The position numbers were made by a program, and so were the translations under genes. From assembly GCA_946555345.1 (NCBI GenBank), contig CAMNSS010000012.1, forward strand, positions 45,372 to 109,371: a stretch of 64,000 nucleotides of DNA, read 5' to 3'. Source of the stretch: an uncultured Eubacterium sp. GTDB taxonomy: Bacteria; Bacillota; Clostridia; Peptostreptococcales; Anaerovoracaceae. Shown here piece by piece: positions 25,409 to 33,977 of this stretch; position 1 is the stretch's first letter; every line of letters starts with the position of its first letter. The notes under the pieces are model-generated. The model saw only the letters and a list, made by a program, of their open reading frames with translations. It did no database searches and was not told where the DNA came from.

Positions 25409-26983
25409 ATGACTGCAAAATTCATCACTGCCAAAGAGGCAGCCAATATCATAAAAGATCGGGACACCGTAGCGATAGACGCTTTCATCAGCTTCTGCCT
25501 GGCCGACGATATCCTCGGTGAAATCGAAGCGCGCTTTGTGCGGGAAGGACGCCCGCGCGATTTATCGGTGGTCAACGTCGCCGGGATCGGCGGCGACGGC
25601 AAGGACCGGGGCATCAACCATTTCGCACACGAAGGGCTGATCCGCCGTTTTCTCTGTTCCAATTTGAGCCTCGCCAACAAGATGTACCCGCTGATCATGG
25701 ACGGCTCGATTCCCTGCTTCATGATTCCCCAAGGGGTACTCTCCCATATGATGCGCGCCATCGCTTCAGGAAAACCGGGCGTCATCACCCAAGTCGGCAT
25801 GAAAACTTTCGTCGATCCGCGCAATGACGGCGGAAGCATCAATGATACGGCAAGAGCCTGCGGGGATAAGCCTGTAGAACTGATTTCCCTGAAAGGAACC
25901 GACCACCTCTTCTACCCTGCATTTCCCATCGACGTAACCATCATCAAAGGGACGAAAGCCGACCGTCAGGGAAATATTTCCCTGGAAAAGGAAGCAATGC
26001 ACCTCGAACAACTGGAAATGGCCACTGCGGCCAGGAATACGGGCGGCATCGTCATGGTACAGGTGGACGAGATCGTTGAAAACGGCGAGATCCACCCACA
26101 GATGGTAACGGTTCCCGCCACGCTGGTGGATTATGTCATCTTAGGTACGCCGGGAAACACGGGCCAGCATTTCATCGACGGAATGCCACCTGTCGTTCCT
26201 TCCTGGTGCGGGGATGAAAAAATCCAGCTTGCGGAAATCAAGAGCCTGCCGCTCAACCCGCAGAAGGTCATCTGCCGCAGGGGCGTGCTGGAATTTACAA
26301 AAAATGCTTTCATCAACCTAGGGATTGGCGTTCCGATGGAGGTGTCTAACGTGCTTAATGAGGAAGGCTTGATCAAGAGCGTGTCCGCCAGCATCGAATC
26401 GGGCGTCATGGGCGGCGTTCCCGCCCCCGGCATTGCGACAGGCGCGGCATATAACCCGGATGCGATTTTAAAGCAGCCGGATATGTTCGACTTTTACGAT
26501 GGCGGCGGCATCGACTTCGCCTGCCTGGGTGCGGCGGAAATGGATGCTTGCGGCAATGTCAACGTATCGCGTTTTGCTGGAAAAGTCCCAGGACCTGGCG
26601 GATTCATCAATATCACCCAGGGCGCGAAAAATATCTGTTTCATGGGGACTTTCACCGCAGGAAAGAGCGATATCCGCATCGAAAACGGCGAGATTCATAT
26701 CGTGAAGGACGGACCGCACATCAAATTCAAGAAAAATGTTGCACATATTACCTTCTCCGGCGATTATTCGCGGGAAAAGGGACGCCAGAAGATCCTCTAT
26801 ATCACGGAGCGGGCGGTATTCCAGCTCCTGCCAGAAGGCTTCACGCTAATTGAAATCGCACCTGGCGCGGATTTGGAAAAAGATGTGCTGGCAAAAATGG
26901 AATTTAGGCCGCACATCACCCACGATTTAAAGCAGATGGACGGCAGGCTGTTCCGTCCGGAAGCGATGGGAATCAAGCTCTGA
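25409..26983 (+). CDS. Acyl-CoA:acetate CoA-transferase (fused alpha-beta, YdiF/Pct-like)
   Basis: A 524-residue class I CoA-transferase with alpha and beta halves in one chain, like propionate CoA-transferase and YdiF. The glycine-rich oxyanion segment GIGVPMEVSNVL precedes the catalytic glutamate within SASIESGVMGGVPAPG. The N-terminal half begins KFITAKEAANIIKDRDTVAI as in the family. It would activate an imported acid by exchanging CoA with acetyl- or another acyl-CoA, at no ATP cost. The start is the ATG of MTAKF, ten bases after the hydratase stop; an earlier in-frame start lies inside the hydratase gene. With the GntP permease and hydratase it forms a compact uptake-activation-hydration/dehydration route. 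Confidence 0.93.
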   Translation: MTAKFITAKEAANIIKDRDTVAIDAFISFCLADDILGEIEARFVREGRPRDLSVVNVAGIGGDGKDRGINHFAHEGLIRRFLCSNLSLANKMYPLIMDGSIPCFMIPQGVLSHMMRAIASGKPGVITQVGMKTFVDPRNDGGSINDTARACGDKPVELISLKGTDHLFYPAFPIDVTIIKGTKADRQGNISLEKEAMHLEQLEMATAARNTGGIVMVQVDEIVENGEIHPQMVTVPATLVDYVILGTPGNTGQHFIDGMPPVVPSWCGDEKIQLAEIKSLPLNPQKVICRRGVLEFTKNAFINLGIGVPMEVSNVLNEEGLIKSVSASIESGVMGGVPAPGIATGAAYNPDAILKQPDMFDFYDGGGIDFACLGAAEMDACGNVNVSRFAGKVPGPGGFINITQGAKNICFMGTFTAGKSDIRIENGEIHIVKDGPHIKFKKNVAHITFSGDYSREKGRQKILYITERAVFQLLPEGFTLIEIAPGADLEKDVLAKMEFRPHITHDLKQMDGRLFRPEAMGIKL

Positions 26984-27114
26984 CACCATTTTCAAATCCA
27001 TCAAATACGGAGGCCAATTCTTTTTCAGCGGCGGGCCTTTGTTACGTTTCCCAAATATGCACTGAATATTTGAAGCGAACAGCCACACTGCTAGAGATAT
27101 TTCCCATATGACAA

Positions 27115-27143
27115 AAAAGCGGCATCCCTGTCATGCCGCTTTT
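27115..27143. terminator. Bidirectional terminator after the CoA-transferase operon
   Basis: AAAAGCGGCAT pairs perfectly with ATGCCGCTTTT over a 7-base loop, with T-rich or A-rich flanks on both sides. It separates the plus-strand CoA-transferase operon from the convergent chemoreceptor gene. Confidence 0.9.
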
Positions 27144-27223
27144 CTAATTCAGAAAATTTGTTTTCCTCATGCTCCTGCCGCTCTTAATGCTGAAAACAGG
27201 CTTGCAAAACGCCGCTCCCCTTC

Positions 27224-29251
27224 TTATCGAATGCGGAATTGTCCGATCAACTGATTGAGGCTATTTGCCTGCCCGGACAATTTCTGGGAAATTTCAGCGC
27301 TTTCCACTGCCGCCGCAGAATTAGCCTGCACGACCCGGGAAATTTCTTTAATCCCTTCATCCACGGAAGCAACCATCTCAGATTGATGTGCACTGGCAAG
27401 CGCAATCTCATCCATCAACGTTTTAATCGACTGGATGCAATCATTGATCATCTGCATTGCTGAATTTGCCAAATCCGTAGACTCCGTTCCCATCTTCGCA
27501 TCTTCGATGGAACGGCCGATCAGCTCGCTCGTGTTTTGCGCCGCATCGGCGGACTTGGCAGCGAGATTCCGCACTTCGTCGGCCACTACGGCAAATCCCT
27601 TTCCTGACGAGCCGGCCCGCGCAGCTTCCACCGAAGCATTCAACGCCAGAACATTTGTCTGGAAGGCAATATCCTCAATGGTTTTTATGATTCCGCCGAT
27701 CTTTGCAGAGGATTGGTTGATATTTTGCGTTGCGGTCGTTAATTGCGCCATTTTCGCATCAGCTTCAGCCGCATAATTGTTTGCCTGGTCCACCAGCTCG
27801 TTGGCATTGCTGCAACGCAGCGCACTGTCTTTGATCTGCGCCGTAAGCTCCGACATATGCGGCACAAGCCCATCGATGGCTGAAGACTGTTCCATGCTCC
27901 CTTGCGAAAGCGTCTGCATACCGGCTGACATCTGGTAAGCATCCGTATCAACCTGGCCGGCAACGCTAGCGATCTCATGCATGACGCCTAAAAGCTTGCT
28001 TCGGATGATCGTCAAGCTTTCTGATAACACTTTAAAATCACCGATATAATACGACTCGTTCTGCCCGACATCCACAGCGATATTTCCATCTGCCATCTCG
28101 CCCAAAATCCGCCCAATATCATCGATGGTCTTCCGCAGGCAACTACATACGTCGTGCGTCGTCTTTGCAATCAAGCCGATCTCATCTCGCCGATCATAAA
28201 AAATTTCCAAATCCCGGTCAGCGGAAAGATCCAAATTGCCCAAATGCCCTATCGCGCGCTCCACAGCCATGAGTTCCCTTCCCTGCCGATGCAGGATGAA
28301 CAGCGTAACCAATATAATCGTTGCCGCCACGATCGCACATAACGCTCCAACGGTAATACGCACAGCCGATACTGCGCCATAAACCTCAGACGCATTATCC
28401 CGGACCATGAACACCCATCCCCGGTCTTTTAGGTATTTATAGACAATTAATTGTTTCACGCCATTATCGTCGCGATAAGAATATGTACCTGCCTGCGTAT
28501 CGCTGTCTTTCTTGATCCGGCTGATGATTTCCTGATAACCACTGTCCTTCGTTTCCGTGTTGAGCAGCTTTTCATCTTCATGGTACAGGTACTGGCCAGT
28601 TTCCACATTCAAGAATACATATTCACTTCCAGGCAATCCCTTGATATCCAGATCCAGAAGAACGTCCATCAACTGGCTTGCATAAACGCCAGCCCCTACA
28701 TAACCGATGCATTCCCCATTTTCAAAAACAGGGCAGTACATGGACAGGATCATGCTTCCCGTTCCAGGAGATTTCATAATGCCCAGGTTCGTCAGCTGCG
28801 TCCGGGACAAAATGGTATTGTGAAATTCATCGAGCGCTTCGCCCGTCCTCGTCGTCATGCCAACGGCATCGGGGGAAGTATGCGTCAGGACGTGCGTGTC
28901 CGGCGTTGCAATATACAGCCCTTCAAAAACGCCTTTGACGTTAGCAAAATCCTCCGTGTATTTCTGCGCAGCTTCTGTCAACGCTGGATTTCCAGGGGAT
29001 AACAGCAGATCACGGACTTCGCTTCCCAAGGAAAACGCAGTGACATATTCCTCTGCCGAAGATACATAATCATTGATGATGGATGCCCTGGACTCCACGG
29101 CGTCCGTCATCTGGTTGGTAATATCGTTTTTCACAGTAGATGCTACGCTGCTGGATACGATGAACCAAAGCAGCAGCATCCCAATCAGGGTTATTGCGGT
29201 CGTAATGATGCCAATACGCGTTGCAATCCTTTTGTTCATTAAAAGTTTCAT
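27224..29251 (-). CDS. Methyl-accepting chemotaxis protein with extracellular Cache domain
   Basis: A 675-residue chemoreceptor. One transmembrane helix (about 15-35) is followed by an extracellular double-Cache-type sensor (about 36-280, including GYVGAGVYASQLMDVLLDL and YLYHEDEKLL), a second helix (about 288-310), a HAMP-like linker and a cytoplasmic signalling domain. The hairpin tip is EDIAFQTNVLALNASVEAARAG, the conserved contact site for CheA and CheW, followed by GFAVVADEVRNLA. The start is placed at MKLLMNK, preceded by GGAG; six codons upstream another start is possible. Ligands of such Cache domains are often amino or organic acids. No chemotaxis kinase genes are in the window. Confidence 0.93.
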   Translation of the reverse strand: MKLLMNKRIATRIGIITTAITLIGMLLLWFIVSSSVASTVKNDITNQMTDAVESRASIINDYVSSAEEYVTAFSLGSEVRDLLLSPGNPALTEAAQKYTEDFANVKGVFEGLYIATPDTHVLTHTSPDAVGMTTRTGEALDEFHNTILSRTQLTNLGIMKSPGTGSMILSMYCPVFENGECIGYVGAGVYASQLMDVLLDLDIKGLPGSEYVFLNVETGQYLYHEDEKLLNTETKDSGYQEIISRIKKDSDTQAGTYSYRDDNGVKQLIVYKYLKDRGWVFMVRDNASEVYGAVSAVRITVGALCAIVAATIILVTLFILHRQGRELMAVERAIGHLGNLDLSADRDLEIFYDRRDEIGLIAKTTHDVCSCLRKTIDDIGRILGEMADGNIAVDVGQNESYYIGDFKVLSESLTIIRSKLLGVMHEIASVAGQVDTDAYQMSAGMQTLSQGSMEQSSAIDGLVPHMSELTAQIKDSALRCSNANELVDQANNYAAEADAKMAQLTTATQNINQSSAKIGGIIKTIEDIAFQTNVLALNASVEAARAGSSGKGFAVVADEVRNLAAKSADAAQNTSELIGRSIEDAKMGTESTDLANSAMQMINDCIQSIKTLMDEIALASAHQSEMVASVDEGIKEISRVVQANSAAAVESAEISQKLSGQANSLNQLIGQFRIR

Positions 29252-29369
29252 AACAGCTCCATTTACCATAATAAAATTTTTTCCATATCATGGATATTAT
29301 AGCATAAGAACGCTCGCAGGGCAATATTGGGCTGCTCCCTTCTTGCCCCATATTCCTGGTATCTTCCTA

Positions 29370-29978
29370 TTATATCCCTGCCGTTCCCATGCCCCAAAAC
29401 AAGGCGGAAAGAAACGGCTGCACGAAAAACATGACCGCAAAAACGATCCCGCACACGGCGTACAATTCACAGTCATTTTCCTCCTCCGCAAGCCGCACAA
29501 GCTTCGGGTATGCCGCCATCAACCCCCTTGCCAGAAAATATCCGATCACCGTCCCTCCTACATTCGTTATGATATCGTTGATATCCGTCGCCCGATAAGT
29601 AAATATCTGCAAAAATTCTACGACTGCCGTAGTAGCAAGCCCAAACAGGACGGTCCGTTTCACCGCTCGGTACTTCTGCGCCAGAATCGGAAGAAAAAAG
29701 CCGAGCGGGACGAAAAGCAGCACATTCAAGATATTGTTCCCTGCATTTGCCGCCATTCCGAGGAACGGCACAAAATCAAAAGTAGCATCCAAATGGATAT
29801 AAAACACCGAGGGAAGCCCCGTCAATACATACACTGCCGCTAAGTACAATGCGAAAGCCGTATAACAGGCCGTTCTTCCCACATTGTGAATCAGTGTTTT
29901 TCCCAGCGTAAGCACGGCCGGAATCAATACGATGGACGATGCAATCATTTCTGGAGCTATCGATAAAATCCGAAACAT
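29370..29978 (-). CDS. VanZ-like family membrane protein
   Basis: A 202-residue membrane protein with about five helices and the VanZ-family core: the FVPF-centred segment after the second helix, NILNVLLFVPLGFFLP, and TTAVVEFLQIFTYRATDINDIITNVGGTVIGYF, in which the E-x-x-Q and DxxDxxxN polar residues are conserved. VanZ homologues are linked to low-level teicoplanin resistance, but the biochemical role is unknown for most. A strong GGGGGG-type ribosome binding site precedes the ATG. It stands alone downstream of nothing obvious and upstream of the chemoreceptor on the same strand; co-transcription with it is possible. Confidence 0.9.
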   Translation of the reverse strand: MFRILSIAPEMIASSIVLIPAVLTLGKTLIHNVGRTACYTAFALYLAAVYVLTGLPSVFYIHLDATFDFVPFLGMAANAGNNILNVLLFVPLGFFLPILAQKYRAVKRTVLFGLATTAVVEFLQIFTYRATDINDIITNVGGTVIGYFLARGLMAAYPKLVRLAEEENDCELYAVCGIVFAVMFFVQPFLSALFWGMGTAGI

Positions 29979-30323
29979 GGCTTTCCCCCCGCTTTCTCTT
30001 TTGTCTCCTGTTGGGCTTGGACGGCCGCAGAAGCGGTCTCGCAGGGCAAATGATGCGCTGGCCTTCTATTTTGCCGCCCTGTTATCTATCCTGAATGGCC
30101 GCCCTGTTTTCCACCCTGATACGGTCCAGTTCCAGTATAAAAGAAATTGCTTGGATGCGCTATACGCTGGGAAGCAATGTTTTAAATCCGCAAGGCAATC
30201 GTTTGGTTTTCGTAAGAACATAAACCATGCAACTGATTTTTTCCATGCCGATTAAAATCAGAGCCGTTTGCCCTCCGTCACAGGCAGTTCCATACGCCCG
30301 CCCACGCATTCAAAAACATCAAA
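29979..30323. other. Intergenic region without a recognisable gene
   Basis: About 345 bases between the VanZ-like gene and the terminator of the glycerate kinase operon. It contains GCCGCCCTG repeats near 30070-30105 and no convincing coding sequence on either strand. The VanZ promoter is presumably here. Confidence 0.5.
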
Positions 30324-30378
30324 AAAAGGGGCTGCCTGCTTCACGAATTTTCATTCGACGAAGCAGGCAGCCCCTTTT
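30324..30378 (-). terminator. Strong terminator of the glycerate kinase operon
   Basis: A 19-base perfect stem (30324-30342 with 30360-30378) is capped by a smaller nested CGAAT/ATTCG stem. On the minus strand it is followed by seven Ts. It begins 18 bases beyond the glycerate kinase stop. Confidence 0.95.
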
Positions 30379-30396
30379 CGCTAACAACAAAATATC

Positions 30397-31527
30397 CTAT
30401 ATCTTTTTGAGAAATTCACGATACGCTTTCGCCGTCGCCCCTGCCAGCAGTTTTCTGGCATTTGCCAGCGAATATTCGACCGTCATATCATCCGTTTTGA
30501 TCCCACAGATTTTTTGAACGCCATATTCATAGAGAGCCTCGATTCCGTCTCCTAGATATCCAGCTATGATATACACAGGAATGTCATTCTTTCTGGCCAG
30601 CGACGCAACGCCAAACGGGGTTTTCCCATTGATCGTCTGGCTGTCGCATTTGCCTTCGCCTGTGATGACAAGATCCGCGCCCTGCATTTTCGCCTCAAGT
30701 TCAGAAAGCTCCGCAATAATGCTCACGCCTTCCGCCAGCTTTCCGTCCAGAAACGCCACAGTCCCTGCGCCAAGCCCTCCTGCCGCCCCCGCTCCGGGAA
30801 TATCCGCAATGGATTTATGCAGGTCTCTTTGGATGATTTCGGCAAACCGTTTCAAATTACGATCGAGTATTTTTACCGCTTCCGCATCAGCTCCTTTTTG
30901 CGGGCCAAATACAAAACTAGCTCCATTTTCACCGCACAGGGGATTCCTGACGTCGCAGGCAATGAGAAAATCGGATTGAAAGATCCTGGGATCTACATCG
31001 TCTGTGGTGATGTGGGCAAGCCGTCCGAGTGCGCCGCCGCCATAAGGGATCTCACAGCCATTTTCATCCAACAAGCCATAGCCCAGCGCCATCGCCATCC
31101 CTGCGCCGCCGTCGTTGGTCGCACTGCCGCCAAGACCAATGACGAACGTTTTACAGCCTTGGTCCAGCGCAGCTTTTATCATCTGCCCCAAACCGAAGGT
31201 CGTCGTCCGCAAAGGATCGCGTTCCTCCGGCTTTAAAAGCATGATGCCAGACGACTGCGCCGCCTCGATCACGCACTTGTTCTCTGAAAATATGCCGTAC
31301 TTTGCGATAACGGCCTTCCCTGCCGGACCGACAATTTCCACATATTCTTCCCTGCCGCAAAAAGCCTGGATCACATTATCGGTCGTTCCTTCGCCCCCAT
31401 CTGCCATGGGAGCCTGTACGATTTCCACGCCCGGATCTACGGCAAGAATCCCTTCCTTCATCGCTTCCGAAGCTTCAACTGCCGAGAGGCTTCCTTTAAA
31501 AGAATCCGGAGCCAATACTATTTTCAT
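30397..31527 (-). CDS. Glycerate kinase (GlxK/GarK family)
   Basis: Phosphorylates D-glycerate with ATP (to 2- or 3-phosphoglycerate depending on subfamily), feeding lower glycolysis. The 376-residue protein is full length. It begins MKIVLAPDSFKGSLSA, the family hallmark, and has KTFVIGLGGSATNDGGAGMA, the GAGAAGGLGAG glycine loop and DLVITGEGKCDSQTINGKTP near the C terminus. Its start overlaps the stop of the small membrane protein gene by four bases, so the two are co-translated. It is the last gene of the operon C69 hydrolase, unknown protein, symporter, small membrane protein, kinase. The neighbouring CdaR-type regulator belongs to a family that controls glycerate and glucarate genes. Confidence 0.95.
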   Translation of the reverse strand: MKIVLAPDSFKGSLSAVEASEAMKEGILAVDPGVEIVQAPMADGGEGTTDNVIQAFCGREEYVEIVGPAGKAVIAKYGIFSENKCVIEAAQSSGIMLLKPEERDPLRTTTFGLGQMIKAALDQGCKTFVIGLGGSATNDGGAGMAMALGYGLLDENGCEIPYGGGALGRLAHITTDDVDPRIFQSDFLIACDVRNPLCGENGASFVFGPQKGADAEAVKILDRNLKRFAEIIQRDLHKSIADIPGAGAAGGLGAGTVAFLDGKLAEGVSIIAELSELEAKMQGADLVITGEGKCDSQTINGKTPFGVASLARKNDIPVYIIAGYLGDGIEALYEYGVQKICGIKTDDMTVEYSLANARKLLAGATAKAYREFLKKI

Positions 31528-31781
31528 ACCGTTTCTTCAACCTTCTCCTCAACATCTTCTTCACCGTCGCCCCTGAATACGCCCCGGGCAACTTCAATGA
31601 TATACAATAGGAAACAAAGCGGTCCATAGATCAATGCGCCAATCCCCAAAATCAACGGAAGCGCCTGATCGGACTGGTTATGGATCAACCAGCCGGAAAA
31701 CAGTGCGAAAAACACTGTGCAGATTGCGGCGATATATGCCAATTTATTTTTTGTAGCAATGCTCAATTCCTTTTTATTCAT
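31524..31781 (-). CDS. Small two-helix membrane protein, probable symporter partner
   Basis: An 85-residue protein with two hydrophobic helices (about 14-34 and 42-65) and an acidic C-terminal tail rich in Glu and Val. A good ribosome binding site (GGGAGG) precedes the start. It lies between the SSS symporter (15 bases) and glycerate kinase (4-base overlap). Short two-helix proteins often accompany sodium:solute symporters, for instance YhdT next to PanF, and may be accessory subunits. I cannot assign a named family with certainty. Confidence 0.8.
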   Translation of the reverse strand: MNKKELSIATKNKLAYIAAICTVFFALFSGWLIHNQSDQALPLILGIGALIYGPLCFLLYIIEVARGVFRGDGEEDVEEKVEETV

Positions 31782-31796
31782 ATCGACACCTCCCGA

Positions 31797-33254
31797 TTAC
31801 ATATCATGGTCTAACGATTTCTTGTTCTGGGAATACCTGCCATACGTAGCATTGCATACAACTAAATATACCACAGTATTAAACGCAAAGCAAATCAGGC
31901 TTGACGGGATCGCATACGGACATTGCAGGAAAAATTCCCATACCACATATAATATGATTGTCAAAACGATGCTCCAAAAACCGCCCGCCGGAGTCCTCTT
32001 CTTGTAGTACAGCCCGAAAAGCATCGGAACGATAAACGCTGCTACAGAGAAGCCGCCAACATAATACCATGCCTTTTGGATGCCGCCTTCCCAGAAATAA
32101 GTACAGAATATCATGGCCAGGCCAATCGCCCAAATCGCAATCCTCGTGCCAAGCACATCGCCCTTATCGGTCATCTTTTTGTTGATAAAGCCCTTGATGA
32201 TGTCATGCGATATCGCTGCGCCGCCTACGAGATAATCTGCACTGACGGTAGACATTACCGCCGCCAAAAGCGAAGCCACGAACAGGCCCCTAAGTCCGAT
32301 CGGAAGCGTTGTGAATACCACAGCCCAGAACGCCTGCGACGGTGATTCGGCAGCCAGGTCAGGGAACATGGTCAGGGCAGCCATTCCCGCAAATACGTTT
32401 ATCGTCATGAAGAACTGCCCGAATAATACGATAAAGGAATAAGCAACCTTCAAGTCCGCCGCCGATCTTGCCGACTCGAACCGCTGGTACGACTGTGCAT
32501 TGGCATATATGGCGACGGCGCTCACGAGCCATGCGGCGATTTCCATCGCCCCGTTGCCGCCTGTGATCGTCACATGGTCAGGATTTATGGCTTCCGTCTG
32601 CGCGAACAATTCCCCGAAGCCTCCATAATACTTGTAAATACCCAAGCATAAAAGCCCCGCTGCAACTGTCATGATAACAAACTGTATCATATCGGTAAAT
32701 GCCAGCCCCCATAATCCGGAAAGCGACGTATAGACAATGCATATAACGCCCAGGAGCGCAAAGGCCAGCCACATATTCATTCCCGTAACATAGGCGATTA
32801 CCTGTCCGCCCGCTACAAGCAGAGCCGAATCATAGAACATCTGCGGAAGAATCCCCAGCGCTACGACAAACCTGGTCTTGTTGTCGTACATATAATGCAT
32901 CAGATCCGGCATCGTCACGACCCAATCGGGAAACCTTGCCCTTACGCGCGGTCCGATCCATAATGCTACCGGCAATTTCATAATCGTCGTAGGAATCAGG
33001 TAGAAAAACAAAATGCACACGCCCATCGTCGTTCCGCATTCCGCAGCGCCGACGATAGACCAAGAGTCTTCCCAGCTTGCTGCGCCCACGCCGATCAGAA
33101 TCGGGATCGTAAGACGCCTGGAAGCAACGAAAAAGCTCTTCATGCTCGTACTCGCCTTGCCCCTCATAAAAATCCCCACGGCAATTACCCCGGCGAAGTA
33201 CAGGATGATCAACGCTGAATCAACTCCCGACCATAAACTTTGAATGTCAACCAT
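31797..33254 (-). CDS. Sodium:solute symporter (SSS family)
   Basis: A 485-residue transporter with about 13 membrane helices using a Na+ gradient for uptake. The SSS core is visible: the SFFVASRRLTIPILIGVGAA segment with the helix break, VTGMNMWLAFALLGVICIVYTSLSGLWGLAFTDMIQFVIM in the middle (family signature), and VASLLAAVMSTVSADYLVGG around the sodium site. The ATG chosen follows AGAGGTGA; a GTG three codons earlier is possible. The substrate cannot be read from the sequence. Its operon context (C69 amidohydrolase before, glycerate kinase after) suggests an organic acid or an acylated compound that yields glycerate. Confidence 0.92.
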   Translation of the reverse strand: MVDIQSLWSGVDSALIILYFAGVIAVGIFMRGKASTSMKSFFVASRRLTIPILIGVGAASWEDSWSIVGAAECGTTMGVCILFFYLIPTTIMKLPVALWIGPRVRARFPDWVVTMPDLMHYMYDNKTRFVVALGILPQMFYDSALLVAGGQVIAYVTGMNMWLAFALLGVICIVYTSLSGLWGLAFTDMIQFVIMTVAAGLLCLGIYKYYGGFGELFAQTEAINPDHVTITGGNGAMEIAAWLVSAVAIYANAQSYQRFESARSAADLKVAYSFIVLFGQFFMTINVFAGMAALTMFPDLAAESPSQAFWAVVFTTLPIGLRGLFVASLLAAVMSTVSADYLVGGAAISHDIIKGFINKKMTDKGDVLGTRIAIWAIGLAMIFCTYFWEGGIQKAWYYVGGFSVAAFIVPMLFGLYYKKRTPAGGFWSIVLTIILYVVWEFFLQCPYAIPSSLICFAFNTVVYLVVCNATYGRYSQNKKSLDHDM

Positions 33255-33285
33255 TTTTGTCACCTCTTTTTCATATAAACAACAA

Positions 33286-33951
33286 TCAATGTGTAATACG
33301 ATATTTCATGCCAAGGATATGTTCGCTCTTCACGGCATACTCGTCAAGATATGCGAACCTTATATTCCTGTTCCGCCCTTTAAAAAACACTTCGAGTTCT
33401 ACCGCAGGCCTATAAAAATCGACCTGCTTGACAAGCTTGATTTCCCCTTTGTGTCCAAAGGTCTTATACATGATCTTCATCTGCACATAATCTTCAACAT
33501 CGCGAAGGATTCCCCGCCTGTCGGCGGCTGCTTTCAAAAACGCCCGCTTTTCCACCGAAAGATCTTTCTTTTTCAGCGGCAAAGCGCCGCTTTCCTTTTC
33601 ATCATACTGCATACAGTGTCTTTCATTCATATCGTATATGATATGAACCCGGCCAGCCCTTTTCGCCTTAAACAAGCCCTTGCCGCCCACCTCATAATCA
33701 TATACGAAATATCCGTAGGGTACCCAGACATCCCGGATTGTCCCGATCTCGATCTTGTTGACAGGCCTTCCGAAGATGCTCCCCTGCACGGTTTTAATCT
33801 TTTCATCTATCGCCGCCTGCCTGTCGGCGGTAACCGGCATATAATACTTCATAGCTTTTTTAGGCGGCTTTCCGGCGTTCTTTTTCCCATCCTGCAAAGG
33901 CTGCCCATCCTCGCAGCGCTGTTCCTGCACGTAATCCTTCAATTTTCTCAT
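33286..33951 (-). CDS. Conserved-looking protein of unknown function in the glycerate kinase operon
   Basis: A 221-residue soluble protein that I do not recognise. It has a basic, disordered N-terminal 35 residues (KLKDYVQEQRCEDG...KNAGKPPKK). A mixed alpha/beta body follows with aromatic-rich strands such as VWVPYGYFVYDYEVGGKG, a VHIIYDMNERH segment, and a basic C-terminal part (VFFKGRNRNIRF, HILGMKYRI). There is no signal peptide or membrane helix. It starts 26 bases after the C69 hydrolase gene with only a weak ribosome binding site, and the symporter starts 31 bases after it. Its position implies a role in the same pathway, possibly regulatory or enzymatic. Confidence 0.8.
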   Translation of the reverse strand: MRKLKDYVQEQRCEDGQPLQDGKKNAGKPPKKAMKYYMPVTADRQAAIDEKIKTVQGSIFGRPVNKIEIGTIRDVWVPYGYFVYDYEVGGKGLFKAKRAGRVHIIYDMNERHCMQYDEKESGALPLKKKDLSVEKRAFLKAAADRRGILRDVEDYVQMKIMYKTFGHKGEIKLVKQVDFYRPAVELEVFFKGRNRNIRFAYLDEYAVKSEHILGMKYRITH

Positions 33952-33977
33952 GCTTTTTTCACCATAAACCTCTCGAT

